A stretch of DNA of 11,755 nucleotides from Cephalothrix spiralis (lineage: Eukaryota > Nemertea > Palaeonemertea > Archinemertea > Cephalotrichidae), in the NCBI GenBank assembly GCA_032353305.1, contig JAUCNG010367150.1, positions 1 to 11,755 on the forward strand, read 5' to 3'. The position numbers and the translations under genes are program-made. The notes under the pieces were generated by a model. That model made no database searches and was not told where the DNA came from. It saw nothing but the letters and a program-made list of their open reading frames with translations. Shown one piece after another: positions 1-8,500 of this stretch (position 1 is the first letter of the stretch; each line of letters begins with the position of its first letter).

Positions 1-175
1 CTGATTATGAGTACCTAATGAAAGCTATCATAACGCAACGGAGTCACTGTCGATAGGGGGCAAAGAAAATCACCATACCGGGTACACGTTGGCCGTAACA
101 TGGCCGGATCTATAATAAACATTATTTCGACACATTATTTATTCGTTTAGTTAATCTGTAATTTTTCTATTGCAG

Positions 176-247
176 GGAAGGCACTGTAAATAAACACGCA
201 TAGCGTAAATATGGCCAACTATATTAACTACAGCTACAGCATTTAAA
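176..247 (+). other. possible 72-nt non-coding exon bounded by splice-like sites
   Basis: A pyrimidine-rich tract ending in TTTTTCTATTGCAG (acceptor-like, AG at 174-175) precedes this stretch, and AAA|GTAAGT (donor-like, GT at 248-249) follows it. All three forward frames contain stops, so if it is an exon it is untranslated. It could be a 5' leader exon of the transposase transcript, spliced to the acceptor-like site at 1388 ahead of the first ATG. The implied intron of about 1.1 kb would hold both left-hand MITEs. This rests only on consensus matching; chance occurrence is quite possible. Confidence 0.2.
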
Positions 248-263
248 GTAAGTGTATACACTA

Positions 264-432
264 TAAAGTTGAACACCGATTGGGAACACTCACAATTAGG
301 GTCACCCCCAGAATTAAGGACATTTACGGTGGTCCTGGAAGATTAGACTTTTGTACAAAATTACGGACATCCCGAAATAAGGGACACTCTGTGTGGTCGC
401 GTAGGTGTCCCTAACTGTGGGGTTCGACTGTA
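264..432. mobile_element. pogo/Tigger-like MITE, about 165 bp
   Basis: The right end reads GGGGTTCGACTG followed by TA (431-432), whose reverse complement CAGTCGAACCCC is typical of pogo/Tigger-type ends. The left end after TA (264-265) reads AAGTTGAACACC, an imperfect match. The ends continue to pair with gaps (GGGAACAC on the left, GGGACACC on the right strand read backwards). No coding capacity is visible. Its size and TA duplication match the element at 9433-9599, although the terminal sequences differ, so they belong to related but distinct families. The left terminus has diverged, with AA where CA is expected. Confidence 0.6.
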
Positions 433-653
433 TAGAATATTCAAAAGTTTTCAAACAATAAACCTTGGTTCAAAACTTTATTTCAAGGGAAACCTGAACT
501 AATGAATAAATGAAGAAAAACATAAATGTGTGCTCCATTGACTATAAAAACAAACAATATCGAAAGAAAATATGAAACTTTTAAGCAAACTTCTGGGGTC
601 AATTTTACCCCCTCTCCCCTCTCCATTTTTACCTGCAGTTAAGGTCAGTTATC

Positions 654-1126
654 TTACCGTAAAACATTGAGTATAGTACGCACTTTTTGTTCCTGATTCG
701 GAGGGATTTTTGAGCAAAAAGTCGGGGTGCGTATTATACTCGAGTACAAGATTTTTGGATTTTTTTCCAAACCTTGAAAAACCAATTTAAGTTCGAAAAA
801 TAAAAATTTAACTATAAATCAAACAAGACTTGAACTAATTATGCATTTATAATAGTAAAATTTAATAAAAATAGCTGAAAAGTCCGACATGGTATTGAAA
901 GCATGACTAAATTTATGTTTCTAATGTATTGTTTATTCACAAATGAACGACTTTATATGACTTTACTATTCAAATATAAAATTTTTTGGGATAGGATTTT
1001 CTCAAAGTTTGGGGTGCGTACTATACTTTAGACCATAGATTTTTTGTTTTTTTCACCACATTTTTGCCAAAAGTTGGGGGTGCGTACTATTTTCAGGGGC
1101 TTACTATATTCAAGGTTTTACGGTAA
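654..1126. mobile_element. MITE-like element with TTACCGTAAAAC termini, 473 bp
   Basis: The left end TTACCGTAAAACATTGAGTA and the right end, read on the other strand as TTACCGTAAAACCTTGAATA, match in all but two of the first 20 bases. The similarity goes further inward into a TAGTACGCAC motif. That motif recurs: once inverted near 674-683, and as direct copies of GGGGTGCGTA(T/C)TATAC near 723, 1012 and 1077 (the last truncated after TAT). The interior is AT-rich and has no open frame of note. I do not see an unambiguous target duplication and cannot assign a superfamily. Confidence 0.7.
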
Positions 1127-1369
1127 CTGTTGATTGTTCTAGACATGTTTATATGAGAAGTAATACATTGTCCCCATAATTGACGATTTTTAGCATACTC
1201 GAATATATAGAGATTATTCTCGAAACCTTCTAGATAAAAATACTTGAATTGGCATTTGATATAAGAACCCTTGGACCATATGCCTACCCTTCAACAATAT
1301 CTATCAAATTTGAAGTAAAAAGTCGCCAGCCTCGCCCCAACTGTGTCTATAATACTTTTAATTAGTAAT

Positions 1370-1388
1370 TATATAAACTATATTTCAG
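1370..1388 (+). promoter_or_regulatory. TATA-like box and adjacent splice-acceptor-like site before the first ATG
   Basis: TATATAAA lies at 1370-1377, 34-41 bases upstream of the ATG at 1411. This would put a transcription start just before the start codon. Immediately after it, CTATATTTCAG ends at 1388 and looks like a 3' splice site. The two readings compete: a core promoter with a very short leader, or the end of an intron whose upstream exon might be 176-247. The ATG itself has a strong context (A at -3, G at +4). Confidence 0.35.
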
Positions 1389-1410
1389 GTTTTACACTCG
1401 ATTCACGAAC

Positions 1411-4400
1411 ATGGCTAATTGCAAAAAGAAAAAACGCTTCTTCAAGACAATCGACGACAAAGTTGAGGAAAATTTGGAAGAGTATATATCAGTTCTTTCG
1501 CAGTTTAAACAGCAACATTACCCAAATCAAGACATACCTTATGCATCGTTGATATGGGGTGAATTGGCATCGAAGCTCGGATGCACTAATAACGAATCCA
1601 ACCGAAACAAATTATATTTTAGATATATTAGGAGCAGTTCTAAAGTAAAAGATTTAATAAATGAACAATCCTCAGAAAAAGAAGGAATAAAAGGTGTCTC
1701 CGGTGAAATTACAAATGAAAAGTCAGAGCATGAACAATTGAAAAAAATGGAGAACAGTAAGGCGAAATTTGATGAAAATCAAGATGACAGTGAAGATCGA
1801 AGTAAGAAGAACGATACGATGCATGAGAAAGACAAACAAGAAGAAAATATAGGAAACAGTGTCGAAAGCGTGCAAGAAGAACGAGGAGATGATGATTCCA
1901 ATGATAAATTAGAAGAGCAATATACCCAGAAAAAGCATACGGCAAGAACAGAATCTAAGCTTGGAGCCCACAACAGAAATAAAACAGTTAGAGAATCAGA
2001 TGAAGTAGGAGATGGACGTATCCATAAAAGGTATAAATCAAGTGCAGAGTCAGAGCATGAACAATTGAAAAAAATGGAGAACAGTAAGGCGAAATTTGAT
2101 GAAAATCAAGATGACATTGAAGATCAAAGTAAGAGGAACGAGACGATGCATGAGAAAGAAAAACAAGAAGAAGATATAGGAAACAGTGTCGAAAGCGTGC
2201 AAGAAGAACGAGGAGATGATGATTCCGATGATAAATTAGAAGAGCAATATACCCAGAAAAAGCATACGGCAAGAACGGAATCTAAGCTTGGAGCCCACAA
2301 CAGAAATAAAACAGTTAGAGAATCAGATAAAGTACGAGATGGACATAAATCAAGTGCAGAGTCAGAGCATGAACAATTGAAAAAAATGGAGAACAGTAAG
2401 GCGAAATTTGATGAAAATCATGATAACATTGAAGATCAAAGTAAGAGGAACGAGACGATGCATGAGAAAGACAAACAAGAAGAAAATATAGGAAATAGTG
2501 TCGAAAGCGTGCAAGAAGAACGAGGAGATGATTATTCTAATGATAAATTAGAAGAGCAATATACCCAGAAAAAGCATACGGCAAGAACAGAATCTAAGCT
2601 TGGAGCCCACAACCGAAATAAACCAGTTAGAGAATCAGATGAAGTAGGAGATGGACGTATCCATAAAAGGTATAAATCAAGTGCAGAGTCAGAACATGAA
2701 CAATTGAAAAAAAGGGAGAACAGTAAGGCGAAATTTGATGAAAATCAAGATGACATTGAAGAGCAAAGTAAGAGGAACGAGATGATGCATGAGAAAGAAA
2801 AACAAGAAGAAAATATAGGAAACAGTGTCAAAAGTGTGCAAGAAGAACGAGGAGATGATGATTCCAATGATAAATTAGAAGAGCAATATACCCAGAAAAA
2901 ACATACGGCAAGAACAGAATCTAAGCTTGGAGCCCACAACAGAAATAAAACAGTTAGAGAGTCAGATGAAGTAGGAGATGAACGTATCCATAAAAGGTAT
3001 AAATCAAGTGCAGAAACTAAACTAGGTGCACACAAGAAAAATGAGGATTCAGAGGTATTACCAGAGGACGAGGCTCCCAATCAGTATAACGAATTTAAAG
3101 CACAAAAGAGAAATCAGAAGAACGGGAACTTAGATGAATTAAAAGATGAAGGTGAAGATAATGGAGATGAAGAAGTAAGAGAAAAAGTCAAATATAGAAA
3201 TAATAGCTTTAACGGAAACGTGCAAGAAGAACGAGGATATGACGATTTCAATGATAAATTAGAAGAGCAACGTACCCAGCAAAAGCATAAGGCAAGTACA
3301 GAAATTAAGCTTGGAGCCCAAAACAGAAATATAAAAAAAGGGAAATCAGATGAATTAGGAGATGATCATATCCCGAAAAAGAATAAATTAAGTGCAGAAA
3401 CTAAGCTTCGAACAAACAAGCTACAAAATAACAGAAATGAGGATTCAGAGGATGTAGAAGATAGTTTCGGTGAGATCGATTATACAGAAAGCACAGAAAA
3501 AAGTGGAGATTCAGATGATTTTGATGACGACAGTAAAAAGACAAAGTATAAAAAAACTGAACGAAGAATTTCCTTCATGAATGACGATATTTCATCATCA
3601 AATTCAGGTACTTCATCAGATAGAAGCAATGTATCGAATGATTTTTCTAGTCATGATGACTTGTTGGTCGTTAAATTGCCTGATACAACTGGAAAATGTA
3701 ACCTTGTAGAAAGAAATTTTGACTTGAGCCTTCCAATATCAAAGTGGCAAAAAATAGCTCCAAAAGAACTGAAGCGAAATTTATCAAACTGGCTAGATGC
3801 TTTAGAGCCGCATATAAAAAAACACGGTGTAGAGTGTTGCAGCTTCAAAAGTATATACAATCATGTTTTTAAAGGAGAACGGAAATCCCGTGAAATTTAT
3901 TGGCGCGGTACAGGAATATGTAACACCAACAAAGATTGCCTGACAATTGATTTTAAAATTTTAAAAGAAGCTTTGTCGAACAAATTTGAAATCAAGATAT
4001 CAGCAGTAGTAAAAGGTACGTTTGGACATAGAAGGACAGTACGCGATGCCGATGGAAATGAAACGGAAGAAGAGTTCCCTGATCACAAACGTCAAATCAG
4101 AGGTGAAAACAGGGATGAAGCAGCATTAGAGTTAGAGACTAACACTGCGTTGTACTTACATATGAAAAGGATGGCAGAGGCACCAGAAGCGGAGCGTAAT
4201 CATTGCATGACACATCCATCGACCATTCCTGTCTTTAATCAAATCAACTCGACATATAACAACATCAAGAAGTTTTTTGTTAAGGACGAATTCGCAGATG
4301 TGTTCTTAACAAAAACTGCATTTGAAGCAGCCGATGGCATTAGCAGAATGTTTAAAGGTTACATACAGTATGCTGCAGCTGCTCCATACATGCTTCATCT

Positions 4401-5451
4401 TTACACAGAAATACAAATGGAGCTTTGCTTGCGATTGGCAAAATCAAAACTTTATTTTAGTCATGTCTACTTTGATGCCACCGGCTCATTGGTGAAAAAA
4501 ATGGAAGGAGGCAGTAAAGCTGCATATCTTTATAGTCTTATTCCTTTGCTACCAGATGGGAAAATGAAAATCAAAAAACCAGCAGCGGTTGCGATAGCGG
4601 AAATGATTTCAAATTCCCACTCAAATGATGCAATTTCGCATTTCCTGAAAGTATATGCAAGACATGTCAACCTTTTGAATGGTGGAGGATCTACAGTGCG
4701 TATTGCTCAATATATTGAGACAGATGGAAGTTGGGCCAACATCATAGGCATTTTAAGCGGCCTAAATGATACAGATCCTGTCACATATATTAACAGGCTA
4801 TACCATATAGCCACTCTGAATAATGACGTCAATAATGAAGAAATGGATTTTCTCAACCATTACACTCTTATACATTTGTGCAACCCTCACTTTATGCACA
4901 AGATAAGTAGAAAAATTGACAAAAACAAATCGAATAAAGAGGTTAGATCTCAATTCTTGAATTGTCTTGCCCTACTTATGAAGTCTAATACACTGGAGGA
5001 GGCAAAAAAGATATACCAATCCATTTTTGTCATATTCATGTATGAATATGATGATAATTTTTTAAAGAAGCATACTAAGCGTATTCAAGATATATTTAAA
5101 GAAAAACACATAAAGACATTTGTTGCAACTATTAGACAGAAACATATAAAAGACCACCTTAAAAACGAGACACACCTCATGGAAATGTCACACATTCATG
5201 ATGATTTCGCAGCCATCATGCCTCGAAACAAAAAAAAGACATTGAAGACACAATCAAATTTTACTTTATTCTTTGAACAAGCTATTGACGACGTTCAGTT
5301 GAAAATGCCAAAGTATAAAACCGGGAAATCACCGTCAGCCGAAAACCTATTCCAAGATCAAGATTTATTTAAGATTTTAATAGACCAGATGCATATCTAT
5401 CCATTATGGTCTGCATTGCCATTCAATCTCATAAACATTTGCAACCTCTGA
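1411..5451 (+). CDS. DDE-type transposase (RNase H-like), lacking its C-terminal segment in this frame
   Basis: It would bind the element's ends and catalyse strand transfer in the nucleus. Residues 1-90 are basic with a K-rich start (CKKKKR) and a small helical domain around 40-85 (PYASLIWGELASKLG), perhaps Myb/MADF-like DNA binding. Residues 105-535 are four near-identical charged repeats, followed by decayed acidic sequence to about 740. The core starts near 750. A possible zinc-binding patch has Cys809, Cys810, Cys837 and Cys843. A basic RQIRGENRDEAALEL segment is at 894-908. The first catalytic Asp is 1022 (YFDATGSLVKK), the second is Asp1105 (ETDGSWANI), and the C-x-x-H motif CNPH is at 1157-1160, as in MULE- and KDZ-like transposases. 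The frame stops at CTC TGA before the expected C-terminal Glu, which is present in the +1 frame. Superfamily is unassigned. The start codon has a strong context. Confidence 0.75.
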   Translation: MANCKKKKRFFKTIDDKVEENLEEYISVLSQFKQQHYPNQDIPYASLIWGELASKLGCTNNESNRNKLYFRYIRSSSKVKDLINEQSSEKEGIKGVSGEITNEKSEHEQLKKMENSKAKFDENQDDSEDRSKKNDTMHEKDKQEENIGNSVESVQEERGDDDSNDKLEEQYTQKKHTARTESKLGAHNRNKTVRESDEVGDGRIHKRYKSSAESEHEQLKKMENSKAKFDENQDDIEDQSKRNETMHEKEKQEEDIGNSVESVQEERGDDDSDDKLEEQYTQKKHTARTESKLGAHNRNKTVRESDKVRDGHKSSAESEHEQLKKMENSKAKFDENHDNIEDQSKRNETMHEKDKQEENIGNSVESVQEERGDDYSNDKLEEQYTQKKHTARTESKLGAHNRNKPVRESDEVGDGRIHKRYKSSAESEHEQLKKRENSKAKFDENQDDIEEQSKRNEMMHEKEKQEENIGNSVKSVQEERGDDDSNDKLEEQYTQKKHTARTESKLGAHNRNKTVRESDEVGDERIHKRYKSSAETKLGAHKKNEDSEVLPEDEAPNQYNEFKAQKRNQKNGNLDELKDEGEDNGDEEVREKVKYRNNSFNGNVQEERGYDDFNDKLEEQRTQQKHKASTEIKLGAQNRNIKKGKSDELGDDHIPKKNKLSAETKLRTNKLQNNRNEDSEDVEDSFGEIDYTESTEKSGDSDDFDDDSKKTKYKKTERRISFMNDDISSSNSGTSSDRSNVSNDFSSHDDLLVVKLPDTTGKCNLVERNFDLSLPISKWQKIAPKELKRNLSNWLDALEPHIKKHGVECCSFKSIYNHVFKGERKSREIYWRGTGICNTNKDCLTIDFKILKEALSNKFEIKISAVVKGTFGHRRTVRDADGNETEEEFPDHKRQIRGENRDEAALELETNTALYLHMKRMAEAPEAERNHCMTHPSTIPVFNQINSTYNNIKKFFVKDEFADVFLTKTAFEAADGISRMFKGYIQYAAAAPYMLHLYTEIQMELCLRLAKSKLYFSHVYFDATGSLVKKMEGGSKAAYLYSLIPLLPDGKMKIKKPAAVAIAEMISNSHSNDAISHFLKVYARHVNLLNGGGSTVRIAQYIETDGSWANIIGILSGLNDTDPVTYINRLYHIATLNNDVNNEEMDFLNHYTLIHLCNPHFMHKISRKIDKNKSNKEVRSQFLNCLALLMKSNTLEEAKKIYQSIFVIFMYEYDDNFLKKHTKRIQDIFKEKHIKTFVATIRQKHIKDHLKNETHLMEMSHIHDDFAAIMPRNKKKTLKTQSNFTLFFEQAIDDVQLKMPKYKTGKSPSAENLFQDQDLFKILIDQMHIYPLWSALPFNLINICNL
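1723..3015 (+). repeat. four in-frame tandem repeats of 327/312 bp in the transposase gene
   Basis: Copies begin at 1723, 2050, 2362 and 2689, each at the codon starting SEHEQLKK. Three are 327 bp (109 codons). The second is 312 bp because it lacks five codons near its end (DGHKSS where the others read DGRIHKRYKSS). The copies differ at only scattered bases, so expansion or homogenisation was recent. All length differences are multiples of three. The encoded sequence is rich in Glu, Lys, Asp, Ser and Gln, and is probably disordered or partly coiled. Confidence 0.95.
3016..3450 (+). repeat. decayed copies of the transposase repeat
   Basis: Motifs of the upstream repeat return in diverged form: TKLGAH near 3016, then VQEERGYDDFNDKLEEQ near 3220, IKLGAQNRN near 3304, and SDELGDDHIPKKNKLSAETKL near 3346-3408. 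The order matches the intact unit, so this is an older, eroded part of the same array. Confidence 0.75.
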
Positions 5452-5539
5452 TGCTTGTCTTACATCAAGCAAGGCTTCAGTAGAATCCTACTTTAGAAAC
5501 GTCAAGACGGGTATTCATGATAAGAAGAAGAAAAAATGA
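5435..5539 (+). other. out-of-frame transposase C-terminal segment bridging the two long frames
   Basis: Read in the +1 frame relative to both neighbours, this stretch is open from 5435 to the TGA at 5537-5539. It encodes TSSKASVESYFRNVKTGIH, which resembles the terminal helix of DDE transposases, where an Asn/Ser-rich stretch precedes the catalytic Glu and a conserved Lys. The Glu codon is 5483-5485. The first frame ends inside the overlap at CTC TGA TGC (5446-5454). The segment ends with six A residues (5531-5536), and its stop overlaps the second start codon as ATGA (5536-5539). The second frame's opening residues (AFIKKQLIYV) read as the continuation. Explanations: programmed +1 shift plus reinitiation, two compensating indels, or sequencing error. 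Confidence 0.65.
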
Positions 5540-8500
5540 AAGCAGTAGCTTTTATTAAGAAGCAGCTCATTTATGTCACAGGAGCGCAAAGGGAAGCGCA
5601 TATATATCTGGATAAACTCAAAATAAAAAGGCTGTCTGAAAAAAAAAAAAAAAGCCAAACGAAAATATGCGATGATTCTTCTGAAGAGAATTCAGACAAA
5701 GGGATGGATTTGGCGGAGCAAACATGGTATTCTAGAAAAGTAAAAAAGCCATCACGGGCAAGTCATATGAATACGCAACCTTTCATTGATATGACAAAGG
5801 TACGGCGAAAAAGTAAATCTTCTGCAAATCGCAATACAAAAATAACAGCGGCTTCGAGTCAGAGGGCGTCACAAAAGAAGCGTGCAACTGTTACAAAACA
5901 TGAATATTCGACAGATGAGGACGTCGCTTCTGCTAAAGAATTGACCAGTAACGGTAAAAAAAGTAAGATGGCGTCAAAAAAGAGTTTTCCACAAGGAAAG
6001 TCATGTTCGACTCCAATCAGTCAAAAATCTTTCAGAACGTCCAAAGGCATCGTAACTACTCCTAAAAAAAGGAATAGTAAAAAAAAGGACACAGAGACAG
6101 AAAATAAAACCCGCAGAAAGATTCCAACTGGAACAACGTTTTCAAAAAGTAGTTCGTCTACCAGTGACGAAATCTCGTATTCCGATGAAAGGATGAATAA
6201 AGGGAATAGTAAAAAAGAGGCCGAAAAAAAAGCACACAGCAAGATTCTAACTGGGACAACGTATTCAAAAAAAAAAGCGTCTACCAGTAAATCATCAAAG
6301 AAAGAAGAAGTCGCCTCAAAAAGAAAGAGCAAGTCTTCTCCAACTATTCCTTATAGAAATTCAAAGAGCAAAGTAACAAATAATGACCTGCCAACCAATA
6401 ACAGTAGACCGACACAGACTTATATTATCCAATCTGAAAATGAAAAGCAATCGTTAGATACCGGACAAATTTCCGAACGAGGTACACAGGGTATCAGAAA
6501 CTTTGGAAGCACATGCTGGATAAATAGTGCCCTGCAATGTATCGCCCGAAATGAATGGGTAAGAAGTCTAATTCGTGACCACGAAGAGAGTATAAATGAA
6601 AAAAAAGGTTTGACCCTGTTGCTTAATATATTTAAAAAGATTCTTTACGATGAAGAAATTGATGAAAGTGAAGTTGTAGAAATATTATCCTTGGCAATAC
6701 AGTTTCGAAAATCTTTAAATGAGGGGGGACAGCAGGGAGTGACTGACTTCATAGACTTTGCTTATAATTGCATGGAATGGGAAAATATTATACTCAATCA
6801 ATCTTGGAAATGCAAAAATTGCAGTAAAGTATGGCCTAAAGATAAGGTAACAGAATATCCGTATCTTCTCTTAACAGTTAATAAAGATACGGAAGTCGAA
6901 GATATCGGCAACCTGATAACGACATTTCTATACGATGATAATGTCAAGATTAAATGCCCACGTTGCAATCATCGAAATGCATCATCATGGCAAAGGTTTG
7001 ATTCATTTCCAAAGACGCTTTCAATGGAAATTAACAGATCAATGCCTAAATCATATAGCAAGGGACAATATAGTCGAAGTCATGCACAAGTTTTCACTCC
7101 ATTAGAAATAGAACTGGATCATGACGTGCATGTAAAAGAAAGGTACAAACTCCACAGTGTTGCCGCACATGTTGGAAGCTCTGTTACGTCGGGGCATTTC
7201 GTAACCCACGTTTACGATGAGGGTCGTCTCACGACGTTCAATGATTGTAATGTTGCTTATTACCATTCGATGAAGTCGCAAGAAAAAAAGCTTTCAGAAA
7301 TAGCAAAGGACACTGTATTCTGTGTATACACACATGATGGCAGCATTCCAGAAAAGGCAAATTCGTCAGGTGATTCCGACTGTATGATAAGCAAAGTACA
7401 TGAAAAAACTGATAAATCTGATGCCAGATTCCGTTCCAAGAACGAAAAACATGCCGAGTACGATGAAAACACTACAGAACCAAACGATAAATGTTCAACG
7501 CATAGTTCCAAAAATCAATTTGAAAGAGATAATGATGTGGTTTTGGAAAAAAATACTCTGGGTGAAACTCAAAAGGGAAATTCATCTGATGATAAGAAAT
7601 CGAGACACATACGTAAACAAAAGAAGTTAAGTGACTCTTTTGTAGTCCCGGGAACCAAGAGGGCGACAAAAAAAGCAGAAGAAAAAACGATCACTAGAGA
7701 AAAGGATCATGCAAAACATCAAGGAAAGAACAAAGAAGATTTCCCTCACAACGATACCCTGGATGAAACACAGAAAAGAAATTCATCTGATGATAAGAAA
7801 TCGAGACACCTACGTAAACAAAAGAAGTTAAGTGACTCTTTTGTAGTCCCGAGAACCAAGAGGGCGACAAAAAAAGCAGAAGAAAAAACGGTCACTAGAG
7901 AAAATGATCATGCAAAACATCAAGGAAAGAACAAAGAAGATTGCCCCAGCAGTAATATGATATATGAGGACCCTAAATGTCCACCTTCTGGTTCTGGAGA
8001 AACAGAAAGCGACACTTCCGGAAATACTGAATCTGAATCAATGTCATCGTCAACGTCAACAGAAGACAACTTGCAAGATATCGAAAACGACAAAGTCCAT
8101 ATTCGGGTAAGTCCTTCAATTCCAAAAAATGAACGTTCTAAATATCGAAATAGAAGCAAAAACTCCATGCTGTGTTATCATAGAAAAGGTGATAAATATA
8201 GCATATCCTTTGGTGATATTGAAAAATTACTTCCGCAACGATGGCTCAATGATAAAATCATTGACCAATATTTTGATATGATATCTAAGCGCTTTGAACG
8301 TCTCCATGCATTACCATCCAAATTTTACGTATCACTTACAAACAAGTATGTTCCTAACACAGCACAGCATGTCATTCATCAAATAGATGAGTCTGCTGTG
8401 GACCACTTATTGATACCAATTTGCATCCGTAAAAATCATTGGATCCTCATATGGACAAATGGTAAATTCGTTAATTATTTTGACTCTACTGAAAAAATTT

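Noticed and set aside
1343-1552. 69-codon forward frame overlapping the start of the transposase
   Set aside because: It overlaps the long frame in another phase, and its sequence shows no domain features. It is a shadow frame.
1709-3080. Minus-strand frames repeating SSNLSLESSSPRSS-type sequence
   Set aside because: They are the reverse complement of the tandem coding repeats, so they recur because the repeats do. No start context or domain supports them.
5452-5535. An intron joining the two long frames
   Set aside because: Acceptor-like AG dinucleotides exist, but the conserved transposase tail reads straight through this stretch in the +1 frame, so it is more likely coding.
6021-6332. 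103-codon minus-strand frame rich in Phe, Leu and Ser
   Set aside because: It is the antisense of Lys/Ser-rich coding sequence, which always gives Phe/Leu-rich frames.
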